Assembly (NCBI RefSeq): GCF_900112675.1
Contig: NZ_FOMQ01000001.1
Location: forward strand, 310,001 to 374,000
DNA from: Paracidovorax konjaci
GTDB taxonomy: Bacteria; Pseudomonadota; Gammaproteobacteria; Burkholderiales; Burkholderiaceae_C
Direction of reading: 5' to 3'
Length of the DNA stretch: 64,000 nt
Under the pieces are notes generated by a model. It saw only the letters and a list, made by a program, of their open reading frames with translations. It ran no database searches and was not told the DNA's origin. Below, one piece after another: positions 53,173 to 62,544 of this stretch; position 1 is the stretch's first letter; each line of letters opens with the position of its first letter. The position numbers and the translations under genes were made by a program.

Positions 53173-54402
53173 ATGAAGACGATCCACAAATCCGCCAAGC
53201 TGAATAACGTTCTCTACGATGTGCGAGGCCCGATCGTGGATGCGGCCAAGCAGATGGAGGACGAGGGCCAGAAAATCATCAAGCTGAACATCGGCAACCT
53301 GGCGCCGTTCGGCTTCGATGCCCCCGAGGAGATCCAGCAGGACATGATCCGCAACCTGCCGAATTCGGCGGGCTATTCGGACAGCAAGGGGATCTTCGCG
53401 GCGCGCAAGGCCGTGATGCACTACAGCCAGCAGCAGGGCGTCAAGGGCGTGACGCTCGACGACATCTACCTGGGCAATGGGGCGAGCGACCTCATCACGA
53501 TGGCCACCAACGCACTGCTCGACGACGGCGACGAGCTGCTGGTGCCCGCGCCCGATTACCCGCTCTGGACGGCGGCGGCGAGCCTGTCGGGCGGCCGGCC
53601 CGTGCACTACCTGTGCGACGAGGCCAACGGCTGGATGCCGAACCTCGACGACATCCGCGCCAAGATCACGCCGCGCACCAAGGGCCTGGTGGTCATCAAC
53701 CCGAACAACCCCACCGGCGCGCTCTACTCCGACGAATTGCTCAAGGCGCTCGTGGAGATCGCGCGCGAGCACGGCCTGGTGCTGCTGGCCGACGAGGTGT
53801 ACGACAAGGTGCTCTACGACGGCGAGCGCCACACGGCCATGGCCAGCCTGTCGACCGACGTGCTCACGCTCACGTTCAATTCGCTCTCCAAGGCCTACCG
53901 GTCCTGCGGCTACCGCGCGGGCTGGATGGTGGTCTCGGGCAACAAGTCGGTGGCCCGCGACTACATCGAGGGCATCAACATGCTCGCCAACATCAAGCTG
54001 GGCTCGAACGTGCCCGGCCAGTGGGCGATCCAGACCGCGCTGGGCGGCTACCAGAGCATCAACGACCTGGTCCGCGAAGGCGGGCGCCTGCGGCGCCAGC
54101 GCGACCTGGCCTACGAACTCATCTCGGCGATCCCGGGCGTGAGCTGCGTGAAACCGAAGGCGGCGCTCTACATGTTCCCCCGCCTCGACCCCGCGATGTA
54201 TCCCATCGCCGACGACCGCCAGTTCTTCATGGAGGTGCTGCGCGCCACGCGCGTGATGCTCGTGCAGGGCTCGGGCTTCAACTACCCCGACCAGCAGCAT
54301 TTCCGCATCGTTTTCCTGCCGCACGAGGACGACCTGCGCGAGGCGATCGGCCGGCTGGCCGGCTTCCTCGCGCAGTACCGCCAGAAACACGCGGCGGCCT
54401 GA
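53173..54402 (+). CDS. alaA: glutamate-pyruvate aminotransferase AlaA
   Basis: A class I PLP aminotransferase (409 aa) closely resembling E. coli AlaA along its whole length: KLNNVLYDVRGPIVDAAKQM, KLNIGNLAPFGFDAPEEI, LLVPAPDYPLWTAAASLSGG and VHYLCDEANGWMPNLDDIRA. It transfers the amino group of glutamate to pyruvate to form alanine. The PLP lysine is in FNSLSKAYRSCGYRAGWM. It precedes hom and thrC on the same strand, as is common in betaproteobacteria. ATG 53173 is the conserved start. Confidence 0.95.
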   Translation: MKTIHKSAKLNNVLYDVRGPIVDAAKQMEDEGQKIIKLNIGNLAPFGFDAPEEIQQDMIRNLPNSAGYSDSKGIFAARKAVMHYSQQQGVKGVTLDDIYLGNGASDLITMATNALLDDGDELLVPAPDYPLWTAAASLSGGRPVHYLCDEANGWMPNLDDIRAKITPRTKGLVVINPNNPTGALYSDELLKALVEIAREHGLVLLADEVYDKVLYDGERHTAMASLSTDVLTLTFNSLSKAYRSCGYRAGWMVVSGNKSVARDYIEGINMLANIKLGSNVPGQWAIQTALGGYQSINDLVREGGRLRRQRDLAYELISAIPGVSCVKPKAALYMFPRLDPAMYPIADDRQFFMEVLRATRVMLVQGSGFNYPDQQHFRIVFLPHEDDLREAIGRLAGFLAQYRQKHAAA

Positions 54403-54494
54403 GGCGCGGCACTGCGGGCGCACTTCCTGTTCCAACCATCGCCGGCAGCGCCACCCTTTCCTGCGCTGCGGCACATCTGACTGAGATACCGATC

Positions 54495-55828
<1,334 letters not shown>

Positions 55829-55829
<1 letters not shown>

Positions 55830-57274
55830 TGCACTACCTCTCCACCCGCGGCCACGCGGACCGCAAGCGCTTCTGCGAGATCCTGCTGGAGGGCCTCGCG
55901 CCCGACGGCGGCCTCTACCTGCCCGAGCACTACCCGCAGATCGATGACGCCGCGCTCACGCGGCTGCGCGCGGCCTACCACGAGCAGGGCTATGCGGAGC
56001 TGGCGTTCCAGATCCTCTCGCTCTACATCGACGACATCCCGGCCGCCGACCTCAAGCGCCTGTGCGAGAAGACGTACACGGCCGAGGTCTTCGGCACGGG
56101 CGAGATCGTGCCGCTGCGCCACCTGGAGAACAGCCTCTGGCTGGAGGCGCTCTCCAACGGCCCGACGCTCGCCTTCAAGGACATGGCGATGCAGTTGCTG
56201 GGCAACCTGTTCGAGTACGAACTGGGCCGGCGCGGCGAGGAGCTGAACATCCTGGGCGCCACGAGCGGCGACACCGGCAGCGCGGCCGAGTACGCGATGA
56301 AGGGCAAGCACGGCATCCGCGTGTTCATGACCAGCCCGAACGGCCGCATGAGCCCGTTCCAGCAGGCCCAGATGTTCAGCCTGCAGGACGACAACATCTT
56401 CAACATCGCCGTCGAAGGCGTGTTCGACGACTGCCAGGACATCGTCAAGGCCGTGAGCAACGACCTGGAGTTCAAGCGCCGCTTCAAGATCGGCACGGTG
56501 AATTCCATCAACTGGGCGCGGCTCCTGGCGCAGGTGGTCTACTACTTCGCCGGCTACGTGCAAGCCACGGAGTCGAACGACCAGAAGGTGAGCTTCACGG
56601 TGCCTTCGGGCAACTTCGGCAACGTCTGCGCGGGCCACGTGGCGCGCATGATGGGCCTGCCCATCGACAAGCTGGTGGTGGCCACCAACGAGAACGACGT
56701 GCTCGACGAGTTCTTCCGCACCGGCATCTACCGCGTGCGCGGCAGCGCCGACACGCACGAGACCTCCAGCCCGTCGATGGACATCAGCAAGGCCAGCAAT
56801 TTCGAGCGCTTCGTGTTCGACCTGCTGGGCCGCGACGCCGATGCGACGCGCGCATTCTTCGGCGAGGCGATCGTGCGCGAGGGCCGCTTCGACCTGAGCG
56901 CCGATGCGCGCTTCGCCGAGGCCGCCGCGCGCTACGGCTTCGTGAGCGGGCGCAGCACGCACGCCGACCGCATCGCCACGATCCGCGACACCTACCAGCG
57001 CTTCGGCATCACCATCGACACCCACACGGCCGACGGCGTGAAGGTGGCGCGCGAGCACACCGAACCGGGCGTGCCCATGCTGGTGCTGGAGACGGCGCTG
57101 CCGATCAAGTTCGCAGCCACCATCGAGGAAGCGCTGGGCCATGCGCCCGAGCGCCCCGCGAAGTTCGAGGGCATCGAGGATCTGCCCAAGCGCGTGCAGG
57201 TGATGCCCGCCGACGTGGACCTGGTGAAGGCCTACATCACGCGGCACTGCGACGGGCGCGGCACGCCTGCCTGA
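55829..57274 (+). CDS. thrC: threonine synthase
   Basis: ThrC (481 aa) converts O-phosphohomoserine to threonine. The PLP lysine is in SNGPTLAFKDMAMQLLGN, and the phosphate loop is LGATSGDTGSAAEYAMKG. The N-terminal YLSTRGHADRKRFCEILLEG and the length fit the long proteobacterial type. It overlaps hom by one base (TGATG). The homoserine kinase gene needed between the two steps is not in the window. Confidence 0.97.
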
Positions 57275-57320
57275 GCGCGGCGGGGCCGCCCAGGCGCCGG
57301 TTCAAGAGTGAAAACGCATC

Positions 57321-57367
57321 CATGCCGCCGGATTTATTGAATAGTTTGCTATTAAAAATGTAGCAAA
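57321..57367 (+). repeat. interspersed hairpin repeat, family A, copy 6
   Basis: Reads catgccgccggatttattga, then atagtttgctattaaaaatg and tagcaaa, so TTTGCTA pairs with TAGCAAA. It lies between thrC and mobB and ends 18 bp before the mobB start. Confidence 0.9.
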
Positions 57368-57385
57368 CGCCAGAAAGGCTGTGCC

Positions 57386-57973
57386 ATGAAGGTCGTCGGT
57401 TTCGCGGGGTTCTCCAACAGCGGCAAGACCACGCTCGTGGAGCAGCTCATTCCGCTGCTGCGCGCGCACGGGCTGCGCGTGTCGGTGGTGAAGCACGCAC
57501 ACCACAAGTTCGACATCGACCAGCCCGGCAAGGACACCTGGCGCCACCGCACGGCGGGGGCGTTCGAGGTCATCGCCTCGTCCGGCCAGCGCATGGCGCT
57601 CATGCGCGAATACGCCGAGCCGGCCGAGCCCGTGGTGCACGACCTGATCGCGCGGCTCGATGCGGCCGCGGACTGGGTGCTGGTGGAAGGCTTCAAGGAA
57701 AGCGACCTGCCCAAGGTCGAGGTCTGGCGCGCGCCATCGGCCGACTACCCGGCCCACCCCGTGCGCTACGGCACCGATCCCTGGATCGTGGCGGTGGCGG
57801 CCGATGCGCCGGCCGCCGGGCTGCCCGTGCCGCCAGGCCCGCTGCCGGTGTTCGACGTGCGCGATCCGCGCGCGCTGGCCGACTGGCTGCGCGCCACCGG
57901 CGACCGCTGGGAATACCGCCGGGACGGCCGCACGGAGGGCCGCGCGGATGCCCGTTCGGAGGCCCGCGCATGA
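57386..57973 (+). CDS. mobB: molybdopterin-guanine dinucleotide biosynthesis protein MobB
   Basis: A P-loop GTPase (195 aa) that supports attachment of GMP to molybdopterin by MobA. The P-loop GFSNSGKT is at residues 8-15, and VVKHAHHKFDIDQPGKDTWR and VLVEGFKESDLPKVEVWR are family blocks. The last 25 residues are a repetitive Arg/Glu/Ala/Asp segment without conservation. It overlaps moeA by 4 bp. Confidence 0.95.
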   Translation: MKVVGFAGFSNSGKTTLVEQLIPLLRAHGLRVSVVKHAHHKFDIDQPGKDTWRHRTAGAFEVIASSGQRMALMREYAEPAEPVVHDLIARLDAAADWVLVEGFKESDLPKVEVWRAPSADYPAHPVRYGTDPWIVAVAADAPAAGLPVPPGPLPVFDVRDPRALADWLRATGDRWEYRRDGRTEGRADARSEARA

Positions 57974-59211
57974 CGGCCGCGCCCCGCCCCCCGCTCAAGC
58001 CGCTGGACGACGCGCTGGCGGAATTGCTCGCGCAGGCCCGGCCGCTGGAGGGCACCGACGAGGTGGACACCTTCGGTGCCGACGGCCGCGTGCTCGCGCA
58101 GGACGCCGTGTCGCCGCTGCGGGTGCCGCCGCACGACAACAGCGCCATGGACGGCTATGCCGTGCGGCGCGCCGACGTGGCCGCGGCCGGGGCCGCCGGG
58201 CTGCCGGTGTCGCAGCGCATCGCGGCGGGCGCGGCGTCCGAACCGCTCGCACCCGGCACGGCCGCGCGCATCTTCACGGGCGCGCCGGTGCCGCCCGGGG
58301 CCGATGCCGTCTGCATGCAGGAGGACTGCGAGCCGCTGGACGGCGGGGCGCGCGTGCGCATCCCGGCCGTGCCGCAGCCCGGCCAGTGGGTGCGCGCGGC
58401 GGGCGAGGACATCGAGCACGGCCAGACCGTGCTGGCCGCGGGCACGCGGCTCGGTCCGGCGGCGCTGGGGCTGGCGGCCAGCATCGGGCTGGCGCGGCTG
58501 CGCGTGGCGCGGCGTCCGCGCGTGGCGCTGTTCTCCACGGGCGACGAGCTGGTGATGCCCGGCGACGTGCCGCCCGAACGCATGCCGCCCGGCGCCATCT
58601 ACAACAGCAACCGTTTTTTCCTGCGCGCCATGCTGCTGCGGCTGGGTTGCGAGGCCACCGATTTCGGCATCGTGCCCGACCGGCGCGACGCCACCGAGCA
58701 GGCCCTGCGCGAAGCGGCCGCGGTGCATGACCTCGTGCTGACCAGCGGCGGCGTGTCGGTGGGCGAAGAGGACCACGTCAAACCCGCCGTGGCTGCGCTC
58801 GGCCGGATCGACCTCTGGCAGGTGGCGCTCAAGCCCGGCAAGCCCTTCGCCTGCGGCCGCATCGGCGAGCACACCCATTTCATGGGACTGCCGGGCAATC
58901 CGGTGTCGAGCTTCATCACCTTCGCGCTGCTGGTGCGGCCCTTTCTGCTGCGGCTGCAGGGCGTGCAGGACGTGGCGCCGCCGGTGGTCGCCGCGCCTGC
59001 GCATTTCGACTGGCCGCGGGCCGACCGGCGGCGCGAATTCCTGCGCGTGCGCCGGGATGCCGCGGGCGGGCTGGTGCTTTTTCCGCACCAGGGCTCGGGC
59101 GTGCTCACGTCCACCGTCTGGGGCGATGGCGTGGTGGACAACCCGCCGGGCCACACGATCGCGCACGGGGACACGGTGCGCTTCATTCCTTTTGCCGACC
59201 TGCTCGCATGA
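57970..59211 (+). CDS. moeA: molybdopterin molybdenumtransferase MoeA
   Basis: MoeA (413 aa) inserts molybdate into adenylylated molybdopterin. PPHDNSAMDGYAVRRADV, GTAARIFTGAPVPPGADAV, FSTGDELVMPGD and TSGGVSVGEEDHVKPAV are all family motifs. LPGNPVSSFITFALLVRP is in the C-terminal part. The start overlaps mobB and the stop overlaps moaD (ATGA), so mobB-moeA-moaD are translationally coupled. Confidence 0.97.
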   Translation: MTAAPRPPLKPLDDALAELLAQARPLEGTDEVDTFGADGRVLAQDAVSPLRVPPHDNSAMDGYAVRRADVAAAGAAGLPVSQRIAAGAASEPLAPGTAARIFTGAPVPPGADAVCMQEDCEPLDGGARVRIPAVPQPGQWVRAAGEDIEHGQTVLAAGTRLGPAALGLAASIGLARLRVARRPRVALFSTGDELVMPGDVPPERMPPGAIYNSNRFFLRAMLLRLGCEATDFGIVPDRRDATEQALREAAAVHDLVLTSGGVSVGEEDHVKPAVAALGRIDLWQVALKPGKPFACGRIGEHTHFMGLPGNPVSSFITFALLVRPFLLRLQGVQDVAPPVVAAPAHFDWPRADRRREFLRVRRDAAGGLVLFPHQGSGVLTSTVWGDGVVDNPPGHTIAHGDTVRFIPFADLLA

Positions 59212-59510
59212 ACTCCACCGTGCCGTCTTCCCCGCCCGCGCCTTCGCATGCGGCCGCCATCACCGTCACGGTGCGCTACTTCGCCTCGATCCGCGAGGCG
59301 GTGGGGCAAAGCAGCGAAACGCTGGCCACGCAGGCCGCCACGCTGGGTGCGCTGCGCGATGCATTGATCGCGCGCGGCGGCCCCTGGGCCGAGAGCCTGG
59401 CGCGCGGGCGGGCCGTGCGCACGGCGCTGGACCAGGTGCTGTGCGGCGAAGAGGCCGCGCTGGCGGAGGGCTCCGAGGTCGCGTTCTTCCCGCCGGTGAC
59501 GGGCGGCTGA
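59208..59510 (+). CDS. moaD: molybdopterin synthase sulfur-carrier subunit MoaD
   Basis: A ubiquitin-like sulfur carrier (100 aa) that donates sulfur from its C-terminal thiocarboxylate to form molybdopterin. The diagnostic C-terminal Gly-Gly (FFPPVTGG) is present. The start VTVRYFASIREAVGQSSETL is typical, with about 18 extra N-terminal residues. Its partner moaE is unusually far, at 61901, with four genes between. Confidence 0.95.
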   Translation: MNSTVPSSPPAPSHAAAITVTVRYFASIREAVGQSSETLATQAATLGALRDALIARGGPWAESLARGRAVRTALDQVLCGEEAALAEGSEVAFFPPVTGG

Positions 59511-59553
59511 GCGGGCCATCGGGCGATGGGCCCGCCAGCGCCCCGCGAGCGCG

Positions 59554-60513
59554 TCAGGCGGCGGGCCGGTCCAGTTCGTCCAGCTGCCGTGCCTGGGCCC
59601 GGGCGGCTTCCTGCAGGCGCAGGGTGAGCGCGGCCGAGGCCGGCGCCATCGGCGCGCGCAGCGCGCCCTCCATCCAGCCTTCGGCGGCCAGCAGCGCCTT
59701 GACCGGTGCGGGATTGGGCTCCGCGAAGAACGCTTCCATCAGCGGCTGGAGCGCGCGCCACAGCGCACGGGCCCGGCCCAGGTCGCCCGCTTCGAGCGCG
59801 GCCAGGCACTGCACGATGCGCGCCGGTTGCCAGTGCGCGCTGGCCGCGATGGCCCCCGCGCCGCCGAGCGCGGCGGTCGTGAAGATCTGGGCGTCCTCGC
59901 CCGCCAGCACCTGCAGCGCGGCGTCGGCGATCAGCGCCTGCGTCTTGGCCGCGCTGCCGCCGCAGTCCTTGAGGGCGCGGATGTTCGCGTGCGCGGCCAG
60001 CGTGCGCAGGGTGCCCAGCTCCAGCGTGGCGCCGGTGCGGTAGGGAATGTCGTAGAGCACGAGCGGCACGGCGCTCGCGTCGGCGATGGCGTGGAACCAC
60101 TGCAGCAACCCCGGCTGCGATGGCCGGATGTAATGCGGTGCCGGCACGAGCAGGCCGGCCAGGGGCAGGGCGCCGAGCTGCCGGGCGCGGTGCACGGCAT
60201 GGCCCAGGTGGTGGCCCGAGAGCCCCATCACCACCGGCAGCCCGCCGGCCGATCCGAGGATGGTTTCCAGCACGGCATCCTGCTCGCCTTCGTCCAGCGC
60301 CGCGGCCTCGCCCGTGGAGCCGCAGGCCACGAAGCCGGCGATGCCCTGGCCGCCCAGCCGCCGCACCAGCGCAGCCAGTGCCGCATGGTCCACGGCCTCG
60401 CCCGCGGCGGTGAAGGGCGTGACGAGCGGCACCCACAGCCCCGAGAAATCGCCGTGGGCGCGTGCCTGCGGCGGGGTGGTCAGGGGAGGCGATGCGGGGT
60501 CGAGGAGGGGCAT
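59554..60513 (-). CDS. DapA-family aldolase (dihydrodipicolinate synthase-like)
   Basis: A class I aldolase of the DapA/NAL superfamily (319 aa). The entry block GLWVPLVTPFTAAGEAVDHA, the CGSTGEAAALDEGEQD phosphate-like site, the Tyr in VLYDIPYRTG and the Schiff-base Lys in RALKDCGGSAAK are present. It may be a true 4-hydroxy-tetrahydrodipicolinate synthase, but its position away from lysine genes and the CGGS in place of the usual EATG after the Lys leave related lyase roles open. It interrupts the mo cofactor genes, on the opposite strand. Confidence 0.87.
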   Translation of the reverse strand: MPLLDPASPPLTTPPQARAHGDFSGLWVPLVTPFTAAGEAVDHAALAALVRRLGGQGIAGFVACGSTGEAAALDEGEQDAVLETILGSAGGLPVVMGLSGHHLGHAVHRARQLGALPLAGLLVPAPHYIRPSQPGLLQWFHAIADASAVPLVLYDIPYRTGATLELGTLRTLAAHANIRALKDCGGSAAKTQALIADAALQVLAGEDAQIFTTAALGGAGAIAASAHWQPARIVQCLAALEAGDLGRARALWRALQPLMEAFFAEPNPAPVKALLAAEGWMEGALRAPMAPASAALTLRLQEAARAQARQLDELDRPAA

Positions 60514-60735
60514 GGGAAAGCGGCCTTGCGTGGATGCTGGCCGGGGCATGCGCAACGCAGGAGGGCTGCTATCGGAGCGACGCCGCCTGTGCACCCCAAC
60601 GGCCAGGGGTTGAAAACCTGCGGGCCAGTGTATCGACGCTGGCGTAAACAAGGCATCAATATCGGCACCGTTGCATGGCGTTGCGCGCCGTTGCAGCGCC
60701 ACGCCCGGCCGGGGGACGGGGCGGGGCAGGGTGGC

Positions 60736-61080
60736 TCAGCCCGCGGCGGGCGCGTCGTGCGGCCCGGGCGCGGCGGGCAGCTCGGGGCTGCGCCAGTTCA
60801 GCAGCTCGGCCAGGCGCAGCACGGTCCAGCGCGCCTCGGGCGGCTCCACGCCCGAGCCCGGTGCGCACAGGCCGGCATGGATGCGCAGCAGGATGTCGGA
60901 CTCCGAGGGCGCCTGCACGTGGTAGAGCGTCTGCGCCTGCTCGACGAGGTGGTTGGCGAGGTCTTCGCACAGTTCGTAGCGCTCGCGCACATCGGCGGCG
61001 GGCCGCGTGAGGCGGGAGCGCGCATCGCTGTGGACCGCGATGAAGGAGGGCGGCACGTGGATCTGGTTGTCGTCGTTCAT
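60736..61080 (-). CDS. unknown protein, 114 residues
   Basis: Not recognised. A soluble, mostly helical protein with QIHVPPSFIAVHSDARSRLT at the start and a conserved-looking acidic/aromatic centre (RYELCEDLANHLVEQAQTLY). The C-terminal end is Pro/Ala-rich. There is no signal peptide or membrane helix. It starts 71 bp after the small gene at 61152-61406 on the same strand and may share its transcript. Codon use is like its neighbours. Confidence 0.7.
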   Translation of the reverse strand: MNDDNQIHVPPSFIAVHSDARSRLTRPAADVRERYELCEDLANHLVEQAQTLYHVQAPSESDILLRIHAGLCAPGSGVEPPEARWTVLRLAELLNWRSPELPAAPGPHDAPAAG

Positions 61081-61151
61081 CGTGGGGAGGCGTTGGCGTG
61101 CGGAGGCCCGTAGGTGGGCGGCAGGGCGGTGGGCGCAGCGGCAGTGCGCCG

Positions 61152-61406
61152 TCAATCGGGGGTGAAGAGCCGCTCGAAGCGCTCGGCGTCGGCGGCCAGC
61201 TCGCAGGTGACCAGCTGGCCCATCTTGTTGTCCGCGCTGCGGCACGCGGCGAACAGCGTGGCCGGGCCCTTCAGTTGGTAATCGGGCAAATGGATCAGCG
61301 CGTACGGATGGGCCACGAACACCTGGTGCGGGAAGACGGTCCGGTGCTGGTTGCGCGGCGAGGGAAACAGCACGTAAAGATCGGTGGTGATGGTCTGCGT
61401 GGCCAT
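61152..61406 (-). CDS. unknown protein, 84 residues
   Basis: Not recognised. A soluble protein with a hydrophobic beta-rich first half (TTDLYVLFPSPRNQHRTVFP, then QVFVAHPYALIHLPDYQL) and an acidic C-terminus (AADAERFERLFTPD). It contains two cysteines (CRS, CEL) but no metal motif. The ATG 61406 follows a purine run. It is divergent from the gene at 61629; the 222-bp gap between them would hold both promoters but shows no clear elements. Confidence 0.7.
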   Translation of the reverse strand: MATQTITTDLYVLFPSPRNQHRTVFPHQVFVAHPYALIHLPDYQLKGPATLFAACRSADNKMGQLVTCELAADAERFERLFTPD

Positions 61407-61628
61407 GGCGTGGGAGAGAGAAAAGGAAGAGCGGGAGAGAAGGGCGCACGGGGCAGCGGGGCGCGGCCGGCCACTGTAGCAAACCGGTCCACGGACCAAG
61501 GGCGCCACCGGAGCCGGCGGCGCGGTGCCGCGCCGAGGCGCGGGCCCCCTCCGTTCCCGTGGACAATCCAGGCCCATCCCCCCACTACCGCACACCGCGC
61601 CGCAGCACGGCGCACGAGGACCTTCCGC

Positions 61629-61865
61629 ATGGCACGCCAGGACAAGAACGCATGGGCCGCAAAGGTGTTCGCCCTCATCCAGGGCGGGCAGGCACAGGCC
61701 GCCATGGCCCAGATCAAGGTGGCGCCCACGGCCGGCGATGTGGCCCGGCTGCAGGCGCTGCTGGCGGCCGTGCCGGCCACGACGCCCGCCCGCCGCCAGC
61801 TCGATGCCTTCATCGAGGAAGAGCGCGCGCTGCTCGCCGCGCCCCGCCTGCACCGCGCGCCCTGA
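61629..61865 (+). CDS. unknown protein, 78 residues
   Basis: Not recognised. A small helical protein (ARQDKNAWAAKVFALIQGGQ, then QAQAAMAQIKVAPTAGDV) ending in a basic tail. No membrane segment or signal peptide. It lies 35 bp upstream of moaE on the same strand and could be co-transcribed with it. The small size and lack of a recognisable domain leave some doubt that it is translated, although the reading frame shows normal high-GC codon use. Confidence 0.6.
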   Translation: MARQDKNAWAAKVFALIQGGQAQAAMAQIKVAPTAGDVARLQALLAAVPATTPARRQLDAFIEEERALLAAPRLHRAP

Positions 61866-61900
61866 CCGGCGCCCGATCCCCCCTTGCCTTGCACGACACC

Positions 61901-62398
61901 ATGGCCGATCCGCTCGCTTCTTCTTCCATCGCCCGTGTCTCCATCCAGGCGCAGGATTTCGACGTGTCCACCGAGCTGGCCGCCCTGCGCGCGCAGGACG
62001 CGCGCGTGGGCGCCGTGTGCTGTTTCGTGGGCACCGTGCGCGACCGCAGCGATGGCGATGCCGTCGCGTCGATGGAGCTGGAGCACTACCCCGGCATGAC
62101 CGAGAAGTCGATCGAGGCGATGGTGGCCGAGGCGCTGCGGCGCTTCGACATCTTCGCGGCGCGCGTGGTGCACCGCGTGGGCCTGCTGGCACCGCAGGAC
62201 CAGATCGTGCTGGTGGCCGTCACCTCGGCGCACCGCGGCCAGAGTTTCCAGGCCTGCGAGTTCCTCATGGACTGGCTCAAGACCCAGGCGCCGTTCTGGA
62301 AGAAGGAAGCCACGCCGCAGGGCGCGCGCTGGGTGGATGCCCGCGTGAGCGACGACACGGCGCTGGCGCGCTGGGGCATCGACTCCCGCAATGCTTGA
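61901..62398 (+). CDS. moaE: molybdopterin synthase catalytic subunit MoaE
   Basis: MoaE (165 aa) uses the MoaD thiocarboxylate to convert cyclic pyranopterin phosphate into molybdopterin. Conserved stretches are VGAVCCFVGTVRDRSDGD, ELEHYPGMTEKSIEAM, VHRVGLLAPQDQIVLVAV and SAHRGQSFQACEFLMDWLKT, with the catalytic Lys in APFWKKE. The N-terminus has about 15 extra residues. ATG 61901 is the first start giving the full domain. Confidence 0.96.
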   Translation: MADPLASSSIARVSIQAQDFDVSTELAALRAQDARVGAVCCFVGTVRDRSDGDAVASMELEHYPGMTEKSIEAMVAEALRRFDIFAARVVHRVGLLAPQDQIVLVAVTSAHRGQSFQACEFLMDWLKTQAPFWKKEATPQGARWVDARVSDDTALARWGIDSRNA

Positions 62399-62443
62399 GA
62401 GCGCGTCCAGGATCGCTGCGATGAGAGGTTTCGGCTCCAGCTA

Positions 62444-62544
62444 GGGGAAATCCCGCGGAGCGGAATCGGAGGTTCCCCGGTACCGTTGAGTCACAAGGCG
62501 AAAAGCCACAAAACGTGTACTCAGAGGGTCAGGGAGGGAGCAGC
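62444..62544 (+). promoter_or_regulatory. structured leader upstream of the decarboxylase gene
   Basis: GGGGAA (62444-62449) pairs with TTCCCC (62473-62478). Inside, ATCCCGC and GCGGAAT pair with one mismatch, giving a long hairpin. A second small hairpin GGC-GAAAA-GCC follows near 62498-62508. Then comes a strong GGGAGGGAG ribosome-binding site just before ATG 62545. No known riboswitch consensus is recognised. Confidence 0.45.

Noticed and set aside
54403-54494. Leader peptide or attenuator ahead of hom-thrC
   Set aside because: The 92-bp gap has no short Thr/Ile-rich ORF and no terminator-like hairpin.
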